This document shows positions 7,923 through 16,771 of a stretch of DNA of 37,675 nt, piece by piece. Location: positions 1-37,675 of the forward strand of contig CAJQNF010000132.1 in the NCBI GenBank assembly GCA_905479625.1. The letters are read 5' to 3'. Below the pieces are notes generated by a model, which saw only the letters and a list, made by a program, of their open reading frames with translations, was not told where the DNA came from and did no database searches. The translations under genes and the position numbers were made by a program. Numbering within the stretch: position 1 is the first letter of the stretch; the number at the start of each line of letters is the position of its first letter. Source of the stretch: an uncultured Flavobacteriaceae bacterium. GTDB lineage: Bacteria > Bacteroidota > Bacteroidia > Flavobacteriales > Flavobacteriaceae.

Positions 7923-8543
7923 CTAGAGAAGTCTTAGCTGCTTAAGGTCCGACTTTAATTGAATGGGGTCTATGAATCGTAAAGCATTGATATTCATATC
8001 TTTTGCTGCGTTTACATTGTCAATACTGTCGTCAATAAAGAGGCATCTTTCGGGTGAAAGGTCATATCTCTCGAGCGTTGTTTTGTAGATTTTTGAGTAG
8101 GGTTTTCTTGTTTTTTCTTCGCCTGATACCACAATGCCTTCGAACTGTTGTAAGAAGCTAAATCGCTGTTTAGCTATAGGGAAAGTCTGGATGCTCCAAT
8201 TGGTTAATGCATAAAGTTTTACTTCGTTTAATCTATGTAAAGAATTTAAAATCAATACAGTGTCATGAATTTCGCCTTTAATCATTTCCTCCCATCTATC
8301 ATAAAATGCGGAGATTTCTTTTTTGTATTCAGGGTAGTCATTTACCAACAATTGAGTGGCATCTTCAAAGGTTCTTCCTGCATCCTGTTCCATGTTCCAG
8401 TCAGGTGTACAAACTGTAGATAGGAACCAATTCATTTTTTCCGGGTCATCTTTAAAGATCTTGGCATATAAGTATTCCGGATTCCAGTCAATAAGAACCC
8501 CACCTAGATCAAAAATAACTGTATCAATTTTAGAATTTCCCAT
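7923..8543 (-). CDS. HAD-superfamily phosphatase (YihX-like, subfamily IA)
   Basis: A 206-residue cytoplasmic phosphatase. Motif I is FDLGGV (nucleophile Asp12), where the usual second aspartate is glycine, as also found in the E. coli sugar phosphatase YihX (DLGNV). Motif II is ALTNW (Thr114, Asn115), motif III the lysine in TRKPYS (Lys147) and motif IV FIDDSIDN (Asp171, Asp172). The helical cap lies between motifs I and II. Substrate is probably a small phosphorylated metabolite. The start lies 2 bases after the prfB stop, so the two genes are co-transcribed. Confidence 0.85.
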   Translation of the reverse strand: MGNSKIDTVIFDLGGVLIDWNPEYLYAKIFKDDPEKMNWFLSTVCTPDWNMEQDAGRTFEDATQLLVNDYPEYKKEISAFYDRWEEMIKGEIHDTVLILNSLHRLNEVKLYALTNWSIQTFPIAKQRFSFLQQFEGIVVSGEEKTRKPYSKIYKTTLERYDLSPERCLFIDDSIDNVNAAKDMNINALRFIDPIQLKSDLKQLRLL

Positions 8544-8545
8544 TG

Positions 8546-9655
8546 TTAAAGTTCATTTTTTGAATTGGTCTTGTCAGAATTTTCCATTAAAAAAGCCTTG
8601 ATAAAGTTATCAATGTCTCCATTCAACACGGCATCCACATTACCTGTTTCTTCTCCAGTACGCACATCTTTAACCAATTTATAAGGATGCATCACATAAT
8701 TCCGGATCTGCGAACCAAAATCGATCTTCATTTTACCCGCTTCTATACTATCACGTTTTTCTCGCTGTTTCTGAAGTTCTATTTCATAGAGTTGTGATTT
8801 CAACATCTGCATGGCTTTTTCCCTGTTTTCAAGCTGAGAACGAGTTTCAGAGTTAACCACCATAATGCCTGAAGGTTTGTGACGAAGTATTGCTTTGGTT
8901 TCAACTTTATTCACATTCTGTCCACCTGCACCCCCTGATCGCGCAAAGTCCCAGGTGATATCGGCTGGATTGATCTCGATCTCTATGGTGTCGTCCGCTA
9001 AAGGATAGACATACACCGAAGCAAAAGAGGTGTGCCTTTTTGCATTACTGTCAAAAGGCGATATCCTCACAAGTCTGTGCACCCCATTTTCTCCTTTTAA
9101 ATAGCCAAAAGCATATTCGCCATCAATTTCGAGCGTCACTGTTTTAATTCCTGCAACATCTCCCTCTTGATAATTGAGTTCTTTTATCTTAAAACCCTGC
9201 TTTTCACTCCACATCATGTACATCCGCATCAGCATCTGTGCCCAGTCACAACTTTCTGTACCACCGGCGCCCGCCGTGATTTGAAGAACTGCACTCAGAC
9301 TGTCTCCTTCCTCAGAAAGCATATTTTTAAATTCAAGAGATTCCAGTAAATTAATTGTTTTGATGTATTGGTCTGTAACGTCCTGATCTGAGGCTTCGTC
9401 TTCTTTATAAAAATCAAATAAAACGTTTAAATCTTCTCCATCTGATTTTACCTGATTGTAGTCTTTAACCCATTTCTTTTTACCTCTCAGGATTTTCATG
9501 ACCTTTTCCGCTTCCCTAGAATTGTTCCAAAAATCCGGATTAGAAGCCTTTTCCTCTTCATTTGAGATCTCGATTAGTTTTTTATCAATGTCAAGATAAC
9601 CTCTTAAGTTATCTATGCGTTGCATGATGTCTTTTATTTGATCAGATGTAACCAT
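8546..9655 (-). CDS. prfB: Peptide chain release factor 2 (RF2), frameshift-free
   Basis: A 369-residue class I release factor that recognises UGA and UAA stops. The RF2-specific stop-reading tripeptide SPF is at residues 199-201 and the catalytic GGQ at 244-246 ([11 protein letters not shown]). In most bacteria prfB needs a programmed +1 frameshift at a CUU-UGA-C site just after the LRGYL peptide. Here LRGYLDID is read continuously: codons 21-22 at 9595-9590 are CTT GAC, so the in-frame UGA is absent and autoregulation by that route is not possible. The gene leads a two-gene unit with the HAD phosphatase and is divergent from the metalloprotease gene. Confidence 0.97.
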   Translation of the reverse strand: MVTSDQIKDIMQRIDNLRGYLDIDKKLIEISNEEEKASNPDFWNNSREAEKVMKILRGKKKWVKDYNQVKSDGEDLNVLFDFYKEDEASDQDVTDQYIKTINLLESLEFKNMLSEEGDSLSAVLQITAGAGGTESCDWAQMLMRMYMMWSEKQGFKIKELNYQEGDVAGIKTVTLEIDGEYAFGYLKGENGVHRLVRISPFDSNAKRHTSFASVYVYPLADDTIEIEINPADITWDFARSGGAGGQNVNKVETKAILRHKPSGIMVVNSETRSQLENREKAMQMLKSQLYEIELQKQREKRDSIEAGKMKIDFGSQIRNYVMHPYKLVKDVRTGEETGNVDAVLNGDIDNFIKAFLMENSDKTNSKNEL

Positions 9656-9742
9656 GTGGCAAAAATAAACTAAAAAATGAGACTATGAATTTTAATGAAA
9701 TTGAAATTTTCGTCTTATTTTTATGCACTTAGCAAAAAATCA

Positions 9743-12142
9743 ATGATCATGACCAAACTTCTAATTCCTTTACTATTCCTTATCTTTTTTCAACCTTTAC
9801 ATGCTCAGTTTTTATCTGATAATCATAATGTTACACAACAAAAAGGCTTGTTTAATTTTCACTATGACCAGAAAGAAGACAAGGTTTTTTTGGAGGTGAA
9901 AGATCTTGATCAGGAATTTCTATATGTGAACGCCTTATCTGAGGGCCTGGGGTCTAACGACATAGGCTTGGATCGTGGACAATTAGGGGGAGGTGTTGTC
10001 GTTTTTTTTCAAAGGGCAGGCAATAAATTGCTGCTTATTCAGCCGAATCAACGTTACCGTGCTTTAACAGAAAATGAAAAAGAGAAAAATTCCATCGAGG
10101 AGGCTTTCGCCAAGTCTGTTTTATTCGGATTTGAAATCCAGGAAGAAAAAGGCGGTATTTTACTGATCGATATTACTGATTTCCTGATTCGGGATGCTCA
10201 TGGGGTTGCGGAAAAATTAAAGAGAGCTGATCAAGGTAGTTATAGCTTGAACAAAAGCCGGAGTGCCATGCATATGCAAAGAACAAAGGCTTTTCCGAAG
10301 AATGTTGAGTTTGATGCTATTTTGACATTTACGGGCCAGGCAAAAGGAAGAGAAATTTACAGTGTGAGTCCTGATGCAGGGTCTGTTTCTGTGCATCAAC
10401 ATCATTCTTTTGTTGCACTTCCGGACGAAGGCTTTAAACCAAGAGTTTTTGATGCTCGGTCTGGAGGCTATCCAATGAGTTATATGGATTATGCCACTCC
10501 GGTGAACGAGCCTATAGTAAAAAAATTCATTTACAAACATAGACTAGAGAAAAAAGACCCAAGTGCTGCAGTAAGTGAAGCCAAGGAGCCGATTATTTAT
10601 TATTTGGATCCCGGAACACCCGAGCCAGTGCGTTCAGCATTATTGGAAGGCGCCTCTTGGTGGAATCAGGCTTTTGAGGCTGCAGGTTATTTAAATGCAT
10701 TTCAAGTGAAAATCTTACCGGATGACGCAGATCCTTTGGACTTGAGATATAATGTAATCCAATGGGTGCACAGGTCAACCAGAGGGTGGAGTTATGGGAG
10801 TAGTATATCAGATCCCAGAACAGGTGAGATCATTAAAGGACACGTTAGCTTAGGTTCTTTGCGGATCAGGCAAGATTTTTTAATAGCACAAGGGCTGCAG
10901 GCACCTTATGCAAATGATGAGACAAATGATCAATTTGCGATGGAAATGGCCTTGGCCAGAATACGACAGTTGTCTGCTCATGAAGTTGGGCATACACTGG
11001 GATTTACCCATAATTTTGCGGCAAGTACCCAGAACAGAGCTTCTGTAATGGATTATCCTCACCCTTTGATAAAAGTTGCAGGTGATCGACTTGACTTTTC
11101 AAATGCGTATGCGACAGGAATTGGAGATTGGGATAAAATTACGGTAACCTATGCTTACGGGGAGTTTCCAGAGAATGAAGCTGAAAATTTACAGCGGATT
11201 CTAGATGATGCCGACAGCAAAGGATTCAGGTACATTTCTGATAGTGACGCAAGAGCATCGGGAGGTGCACATGCCTACGCTCATCTCTGGGACAATGGAA
11301 ATGATATTGTTAAGGAACTGGATAATGTTCTGGAGGTTCGAAAATTCTCCATGGACAGATTTTCTTTGGATAATATTAAAAAGGATGATGCCTATACCAG
11401 TCTGGAAGATGTTTTTGTTCCGCTGTATTTTTATCACAGGTACCAAACGGAGGCTGTCAGTAAAATAATTGGTGGATTGGACTATACCTATGCTGTCAAG
11501 GGAGATGCTTCGCTTGTTGTCAAGCAATTAGATCCGAAAGAACAAAGAAGGGCACTAAACACCTTGATGAAAACCGTGGATGTACAAACGTTAAAAATTC
11601 CATCTCAGGTGCTCGAACTCTTTCCGCCACGAGCCATAGGTTATAGCAGATCAAGAGAATCATTTAAAAGTAAATTAGGCGTCGCTTTTGATCCTTTTGG
11701 TGCAGCCGCTACAGCGTCAGATGTAACCTTCTCTTTTATTCTCCACCCGGAAAGGGCTTCAAGGTTAATTGCAAATAAAAGCATGAATGATGAGCAATTA
11801 GGTCTCAACGAAGTATTTGATGTGCTTTTTGAGCATTCGTTTAAAAAGACACATAAGAACCTTCAGGATTCGGAATTACAGCAAGTGATCAATGAACAGT
11901 TGTTACATAATATTTTTCGCTTATTAGTGAGTGATCAGGTCTATCCCCAGGTAAAAGCAATTGGATTTAAAAAATTAAAAGAGCTGGTTAGTTACCTCGA
12001 GAACCACAAATCCAAAGAAACTCAAAAAGAGATGGATGCTTATTGGGCCGAAACAATTCGAAAATTTATAAAGGACCCATCTATTGAATACACCAAAGTG
12101 GCGCCAAAAATTCCAGATGGTTCTCCAATAGGCATGCACTAA
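9743..12142 (+). CDS. Exported zinc metalloprotease (DUF5117/DUF4953 type)
   Basis: A large exported metallopeptidase. The signal peptide TKLLIPLLFLIFFQPLHAQ is followed by about 380 residues of DUF5118/DUF5117-like beta-rich sequence. A metzincin-like active site follows: HEVGHTLGFTH (zinc ligands two His plus a third His, catalytic Glu), with a methionine turn SVMDYP about 13 residues later. About 360 residues of uncharacterised C-terminus remain. I choose the ATG at 9743 (or 9749) because it puts the signal peptide at the N-terminus; an upstream ATG at 9695 would add 16 residues and leave only 39 bases to divergent prfB. It heads an operon for peptide and amino acid breakdown and probably degrades extracellular or periplasmic protein. 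Confidence 0.88.
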   Translation: MIMTKLLIPLLFLIFFQPLHAQFLSDNHNVTQQKGLFNFHYDQKEDKVFLEVKDLDQEFLYVNALSEGLGSNDIGLDRGQLGGGVVVFFQRAGNKLLLIQPNQRYRALTENEKEKNSIEEAFAKSVLFGFEIQEEKGGILLIDITDFLIRDAHGVAEKLKRADQGSYSLNKSRSAMHMQRTKAFPKNVEFDAILTFTGQAKGREIYSVSPDAGSVSVHQHHSFVALPDEGFKPRVFDARSGGYPMSYMDYATPVNEPIVKKFIYKHRLEKKDPSAAVSEAKEPIIYYLDPGTPEPVRSALLEGASWWNQAFEAAGYLNAFQVKILPDDADPLDLRYNVIQWVHRSTRGWSYGSSISDPRTGEIIKGHVSLGSLRIRQDFLIAQGLQAPYANDETNDQFAMEMALARIRQLSAHEVGHTLGFTHNFAASTQNRASVMDYPHPLIKVAGDRLDFSNAYATGIGDWDKITVTYAYGEFPENEAENLQRILDDADSKGFRYISDSDARASGGAHAYAHLWDNGNDIVKELDNVLEVRKFSMDRFSLDNIKKDDAYTSLEDVFVPLYFYHRYQTEAVSKIIGGLDYTYAVKGDASLVVKQLDPKEQRRALNTLMKTVDVQTLKIPSQVLELFPPRAIGYSRSRESFKSKLGVAFDPFGAAATASDVTFSFILHPERASRLIANKSMNDEQLGLNEVFDVLFEHSFKKTHKNLQDSELQQVINEQLLHNIFRLLVSDQVYPQVKAIGFKKLKELVSYLENHKSKETQKEMDAYWAETIRKFIKDPSIEYTKVAPKIPDGSPIGMH

Positions 12143-12154
12143 TTTTTAGCTATT

Positions 12155-13378
12155 ATGAAAAAATGGTTTTCACAATTTGGTCCTGCAACACTTATAGCAG
12201 CTGCATTTATCGGTCCTGGTACCGTGACGCTTTGCAGTATTGCGGGAGTTAATTTTGGATATCATTTACTATGGGCGATGCTTCTGTCGATAGGCGCTAC
12301 CATTGTTTTACAGGAAATGTCTGCTCGACTCGGTCTGATCAGTCAAAAAGGATTATCGGAAGTTTTACGTCAGGAAATAAAACAACCCCTGATGAGAACC
12401 GGGGCCATTATTTTGGTGCTATCTGCCATTATCATAGGAAATGCGGCCTATGAAGCAGGGAATATAAGTGGAGGTGTTTTGGGCTTGTCGGCCATTTTCC
12501 CGAATAATAAACTCAGTTTTCTAGACTGGGAGATCAATATATTGAGCCTGATTCTAGGAGCTATGGCTTTCGGTATATTGTATAATGGAAGTTATAAGGT
12601 TTTGGAAAGAAGCCTTATTGGACTTGTGTTTTTGATGAGCATTTCTTTTTTAGTGACTGCGTTTATGACAAGACCTGATCTTGAGGCGGTTTTTAAGGGG
12701 CTTTTTATCCCTTCTATTCCTGAAAATGGCTTATTGACCATTGTTGGACTTATTGGAACTACAGTGGTCCCTTACAACCTTTTTTTGCATGCCTCAATTG
12801 TAAAGGAAAAGTGGAAAGATCCAGCAGATTTAAAGTTTGTTGTAAAAGATACTATCATTGCCATTGTCGTAGGAGGAATGGTGTCACTTGCCATTATTAT
12901 ATCTGCAGCAGGCTCTCAGCTCAGCGAGATTCAAAATGCAGCGGACCTTGCTGAAGGATTGGTTCCGCTATATGGAGCTTCAGCCAAATATTTTATGGCC
13001 TTGGGTCTTTTTGCCTCTGGAATTACTTCAGCAATTACTGCCCCATTAGCTGCGGCATATGTGGCAAAAGGAATATTTGGGTGGAAAGAAGGGATGAAAT
13101 CAAAAAAAATGAGGTCAGTATGGATGTTTATTCTTTTTTTAGGGGTTCTATTTTCGTCTTTGAACATTAAATCCATTGAGATCATTAAGTTTGCTCAGGT
13201 TACAAATGGCATCTTATTACCTGTTATTAGCGGTTTTCTTTTATGGGTTATGAATAAAAGAAGCGTTTTAGGAAGTTACGTCAATAACCGGACTCAAAAT
13301 ATTTTTGGATTTATTATCTTAGGCGTGGCTATATTTCTTGGTGCGAAGAGTATTTGGAAAGTGTTTTATACGATGTAA
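12155..13378 (+). CDS. NRAMP-fold transporter lacking the canonical metal site (5-oxoprolinase-associated)
   Basis: A 407-residue inner-membrane protein with about 11 hydrophobic segments and overall NRAMP similarity. True NRAMP metal transporters bind Mn/Fe with DPGN in TM1 and a methionine in the MPH motif of TM6. Here TM1 reads IGPGTVT (Gly20 and Thr23 replace Asp and Asn) and TM6 reads TTVVPYN (Val205 and Tyr207 replace Met and His). Metal transport is therefore doubtful. The gene starts 12 bases after the protease gene and ends 2 bases before pxpA. B. subtilis also has an NRAMP-like gene, ycsG, beside its pxpA homologue ycsF. A transporter for 5-oxoproline or another amino acid derivative is a reasonable inference, not a demonstrated function. 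Confidence 0.85.
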   Translation: MKKWFSQFGPATLIAAAFIGPGTVTLCSIAGVNFGYHLLWAMLLSIGATIVLQEMSARLGLISQKGLSEVLRQEIKQPLMRTGAIILVLSAIIIGNAAYEAGNISGGVLGLSAIFPNNKLSFLDWEINILSLILGAMAFGILYNGSYKVLERSLIGLVFLMSISFLVTAFMTRPDLEAVFKGLFIPSIPENGLLTIVGLIGTTVVPYNLFLHASIVKEKWKDPADLKFVVKDTIIAIVVGGMVSLAIIISAAGSQLSEIQNAADLAEGLVPLYGASAKYFMALGLFASGITSAITAPLAAAYVAKGIFGWKEGMKSKKMRSVWMFILFLGVLFSSLNIKSIEIIKFAQVTNGILLPVISGFLLWVMNKRSVLGSYVNNRTQNIFGFIILGVAIFLGAKSIWKVFYTM

Positions 13379-13380
13379 GT

Positions 13381-14094
13381 ATGGATATTAATTGTGATTT
13401 GGGCGAAGGAATTGGTAATGATCATGTGATCATGCCTTACCTGGGTTCCTGTAATATTGTCTGTGGAGGACATACAGGAGATATAGACAGTATGAGAAGT
13501 ACGGTTCGATTGGCTAAAGAACATGGTGTTAAAATCGGTGCGCATCCTTCTTTTTTTGATCGAGAAAATTTTGGAAGGAAAGAGATAGAAGTTCCAAGAG
13601 AATTATTGAAAAGTCAATTGATAGCGCAAATATCGAGTCTCAAAGAAATTGCAACATCATTTGGGGTGAACCTTCATCATGTTAAACCGCATGGAGCACT
13701 TTACAATTTGGCTGCAAAATCAGTTGATATGGCAGAATTGATCATTGATGTAATGAAAAACCTTGACGATAACATCTTCCTGTATGTACCATTTAATTCA
13801 GTGATTGAAAGTGTAGCGAAAAAGAGAGGCGTTTCCAGTTGTGTTGAAGCTTTTGCCGATCGAAATTACAATGATGATTTCACACTAGTTTCAAGAGCGG
13901 AGCCATATGCAGTGATCAATGATCCGAAAGAAATTAAGCTAAGGATAGATGAGATGATCAGGCAGCAGGCGATAACATCCATCAATGGGATAAAAAAGAA
14001 AGCTGACATACAGACGATTTGCCTGCATGGCGATCATCCGAATGCGGTTCAGATAGCGAAGTTATTATATAATTTTAAAGACCAAATCAATTGA
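13381..14094 (+). CDS. pxpA: 5-oxoprolinase subunit PxpA (LamB/YcsF family)
   Basis: A 237-residue subunit of the ATP-dependent bacterial 5-oxoprolinase, which opens pyroglutamate to L-glutamate. The family signature is plain: DINCDLGEG at the N-terminus, CGGHTGD (residues 28-34), IGAHPSFFD (52-60), FGR (64-66) and VKPHGALYN. I start at the ATG at 13381, 2 bases after the transporter stop, because MDINCDLGEG is the usual N-terminus; an in-frame ATG at 13354 would overlap the transporter gene. pxpB follows with a 4-base overlap. Confidence 0.95.
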   Translation: MDINCDLGEGIGNDHVIMPYLGSCNIVCGGHTGDIDSMRSTVRLAKEHGVKIGAHPSFFDRENFGRKEIEVPRELLKSQLIAQISSLKEIATSFGVNLHHVKPHGALYNLAAKSVDMAELIIDVMKNLDDNIFLYVPFNSVIESVAKKRGVSSCVEAFADRNYNDDFTLVSRAEPYAVINDPKEIKLRIDEMIRQQAITSINGIKKKADIQTICLHGDHPNAVQIAKLLYNFKDQIN

Positions 14095-14822
14095 ATTTAT
14101 ATAAATTGACATATAAGCCATTAGGAAGTATTGCGGTACTTATTCAATGGCCAAAAAAGATTGAAAAAGATATTTTAAAAAATATCAGCCTTTTCAGGCA
14201 CAAGATCCAAGTGGATATGGGTGAATATGTGTTGGAAACAGTTCCCGCGTATAATTCCCTGACCGTTTTTTTCGATACGGCCAGAATCAAATACTCTGGC
14301 GTGGTGTCTGATCTTAAAGAGATTTATGCCTCTAAAGATCAAAAACTGCTTACTGCAAATAAATTATGGAAGATCCCGGTATGCTACGAAGATGAGTTTG
14401 GATTGGACCTGGGTTTATTGGCAAAGGCCAAAAAACTGACAAAGAAAAAAATTATAGCCCTTCACAGCGAACCTCTGTATGATGTTTATTTTATTGGATT
14501 TTTACCCGGATTTCTTTACTTAGGAGGATTGGCAGAATCGCTGGAATATCCAAGAAAAGATAGGCCCAGGATGAATATTAGAAAAGGAGACGTGGCATTG
14601 GCCGGAAATCAAACCGGTATTTATCCAACAGGAAGCCCTGGAGGCTGGAATATTATTGGAAATTCTCCTTTGCGTTTTTTTAATGTGGATGTGTTTCCGC
14701 CTTGTTTTGCCGTGGCCGGAGATAAGGTGAAATTTGTGCCTGTTGACAAATTGAAATATGAAGCGATCAAGAAAGAAGTCGAGGCTGGTATTTACAAAAT
14801 AGAAAGTGAGATTTATGGATAA
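14091..14822 (+). CDS. pxpB: 5-oxoprolinase subunit PxpB (KipI / allophanate hydrolase subunit 1 family)
   Basis: A 243-residue PxpB subunit, somewhat longer than E. coli YbgJ (218). Family motifs: LHSEPLYDVYFIGFLPGF, YLGGL, TPRR-like YPRKDRPR, and NQTGIYPTGSPGGWNIIG. It starts at TTG 14091-14093, overlapping the pxpA stop as TTGA; the next in-frame ATG would remove the conserved N-terminal domain, so TTG is the credible start. With PxpC it forms the part that, together with PxpA, hydrolyses 5-oxoproline using ATP. Its stop overlaps the start of pxpC. Confidence 0.93.
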   Translation: MNLYKLTYKPLGSIAVLIQWPKKIEKDILKNISLFRHKIQVDMGEYVLETVPAYNSLTVFFDTARIKYSGVVSDLKEIYASKDQKLLTANKLWKIPVCYEDEFGLDLGLLAKAKKLTKKKIIALHSEPLYDVYFIGFLPGFLYLGGLAESLEYPRKDRPRMNIRKGDVALAGNQTGIYPTGSPGGWNIIGNSPLRFFNVDVFPPCFAVAGDKVKFVPVDKLKYEAIKKEVEAGIYKIESEIYG

Positions 14823-15717
14823 CAATATATTGATATTAGCAGAAGGGATGCATTCTTCTATCCAGGATCTGGGAAGGAAAGGATATCGTTCTTTTGGGGT
14901 GCCTATATCAGGGGCCATGGATAAGTACAGCGCCATTTTGGCCAACAAGTTGCTGAATAACGAGGAAAATTTACCTGTACTTGAGATGACCATGATCGGG
15001 CCTAAAATCATGTTTGAAGATCATTCGCTAATTGTGCTGACAGGAGCAGATATATCGCCGGAAATTAATGGATCTCCAATCAAGATGAACCAGGTTTATG
15101 AGGTCAAAACAAGTGACGTATTGAGTTTTGGCTCACTTTTAAGTGGGGTACGTTCTTATCTTGGCGTCAAGGGCGGATTTTTAACAGAGAATAAATTAAA
15201 AAGCTATTCTTATTATCAGGGAATCACATCACAGAAAAGTATTCAAAAGGGCGATCGCTTGAAGATTGCGTCCTACGATAATAATTTGAAGATGACCTCT
15301 TCTAAGATAAAGGTGAAAAGTTCACATTTTGATGTCAGTAAGCTGGAGGTGACCAAAGGCCCTGAATTTAATCGACTAACAAAGAAGCATCGTGAACTAC
15401 TGTTTTCAAAACGATTTAAGATCGGGGGCATGAACAACAGGATGGGATATCAGATAAAAAATATATTTCCAAAGTTGAAAGATGCAGAGATCATAACTTC
15501 CACTACAATTCCAGGAACAGTGCAACTTACCCCTTCAGGCACCTTGATCATTTTAATGCGGGATTGCCCAACAACGGGTGGGTATCCCAGGATTTTACAA
15601 TTAACCGATATAGCCATCAATCAATTAGCTCAAAAAAAAGAGAATGATGTTTTTAAATTCGATCTGGAAAGCAGTTTCGATTTTCTTGGCCGATTGGTAA
15701 GCCGCTTTAAAGAGTGA
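14815..15717 (+). CDS. pxpC: 5-oxoprolinase subunit PxpC (KipA / biotin-dependent carboxyltransferase-like)
   Basis: A 300-residue PxpC subunit. Motifs: SIQDLGRKGYRSFGVPISGAMD at the N-terminus, LTGADISPEING, YLGVKGGF, a central GGMNNRMGYQ and the C-terminal CPTTGGYPRI. I start at the ATG at 14815 inside the end of pxpB (8-base overlap); a GTG at 14806 in the same frame is also possible. The overlapping arrangement of pxpA, pxpB and pxpC points to co-ordinated expression of one enzyme complex. Confidence 0.94.
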   Translation: MDNNILILAEGMHSSIQDLGRKGYRSFGVPISGAMDKYSAILANKLLNNEENLPVLEMTMIGPKIMFEDHSLIVLTGADISPEINGSPIKMNQVYEVKTSDVLSFGSLLSGVRSYLGVKGGFLTENKLKSYSYYQGITSQKSIQKGDRLKIASYDNNLKMTSSKIKVKSSHFDVSKLEVTKGPEFNRLTKKHRELLFSKRFKIGGMNNRMGYQIKNIFPKLKDAEIITSTTIPGTVQLTPSGTLIILMRDCPTTGGYPRILQLTDIAINQLAQKKENDVFKFDLESSFDFLGRLVSRFKE

Positions 15718-15733
15718 TGTCAAAAATAAAAAT

Positions 15734-16762
15734 ATGATCAAACAAGAGATTAATCTTATAAGTGATACCATCACACGCCCCACACCAGAGATGCTGGATT
15801 TTATGACGAAAGCAAAAGTGGGAGATGATGTCTTTAATGCAGATCCGACAGTTATTGAATTACAACAGAAAATTGCGACACTTTTCGGAATGGAGGCAGC
15901 ACTATTCTTTCCTTCAGGTACAATGGCAAATCAAACTGCGATTAAGTTACATACGCAACCTGCGGAGCAAATAATTTGTGATAAATGGTCACATGTTTAT
16001 AATTATGAAAGTGGTGGCGCCTCTTTTCATTCGGGTGTTTCCTGTAAGCTTATTGATGGTCACAGAGGGATGTTTAAGGCCGAACAGCTCAGTGAGCACA
16101 TTAATGATCCAGAACAATATTATTTGCCGCTTTCAAGCCTTGTAGTAGTGGAAAACACGACCAATAAAGGAGGCGGGGCCTGTTGGGATTACACTGAATT
16201 AGAGAAAATCCAAAAGATTTGTACAGAACGGGGGCTTTCTTATCATTTGGATGGTGCGCGTTTGTTTAATGCATTGGTAGCGAAAAATGAAGCGCCAAAA
16301 CAATATGGTAAATTATTTGACTCAATATCAATTTGCTTATCGAAAGGTTTAGGCGCACCTATAGGGTCTTTGCTTTTGTCATCTGAAGAAAATATCCATA
16401 ACGCGATACGCATCCGAAAACTTTTTGGAGGAGGTATGCGACAGGTGGGCTATCTTGCAGCCGCAGGGATTTATGCACTTGACCATCATGTAGACAGATT
16501 GGAAGAAGATCATCAACGTGCGAAAATACTGGGTGAGTCATTAATGGCTTCGGATTGGGTAGAAAAAGTAGAACCTATTGAGACGAATATCATCATATTT
16601 AAATTACATAAAAATCTTGATGAACAGTTATTCTTAACGGAATTAGAAAAGGAAAACATAAAATTAATTTCGATGGGTGAAGGAAAATTGAGAATTGTCA
16701 CCCACCTGGACTTCACAGATGAAATGCTGTCAAAAGTTTTGGAAGTGCTTAAAAAAACATAA
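15734..16762 (+). CDS. ltaE: Low-specificity L-threonine aldolase
   Basis: A 342-residue fold-type I PLP enzyme that splits L-threonine or L-allo-threonine to glycine and acetaldehyde. Family features: VGDDVFNADPTV, PSGTMANQ (phosphate-binding loop), HVYNYE (ring-stacking His87), HLDGARLFNA (Asp173 and Arg176) and CLSKGLGAPIGS with the PLP lysine Lys204. It starts 16 bases after pxpC and is followed 9 bases later by an exported peptidase gene, so it is part of the same peptide-breakdown operon. L-threonine fits the neighbours better than a D-substrate. Confidence 0.93.
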   Translation: MIKQEINLISDTITRPTPEMLDFMTKAKVGDDVFNADPTVIELQQKIATLFGMEAALFFPSGTMANQTAIKLHTQPAEQIICDKWSHVYNYESGGASFHSGVSCKLIDGHRGMFKAEQLSEHINDPEQYYLPLSSLVVVENTTNKGGGACWDYTELEKIQKICTERGLSYHLDGARLFNALVAKNEAPKQYGKLFDSISICLSKGLGAPIGSLLLSSEENIHNAIRIRKLFGGGMRQVGYLAAAGIYALDHHVDRLEEDHQRAKILGESLMASDWVEKVEPIETNIIIFKLHKNLDEQLFLTELEKENIKLISMGEGKLRIVTHLDFTDEMLSKVLEVLKKT

Positions 16763-16771
16763 AAACTAATT

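Noticed and set aside
9660-9667. TATTTTTG box just upstream of prfB on the minus strand
   Set aside because: It would start the RNA at the ATG itself and has no TTG partner, so it is probably chance in AT-rich DNA.
12155-13378. Plain annotation as Mn/Fe transporter MntH
   Set aside because: The TM1 and TM6 metal-binding residues of MntH are replaced and the gene sits in a 5-oxoprolinase operon.
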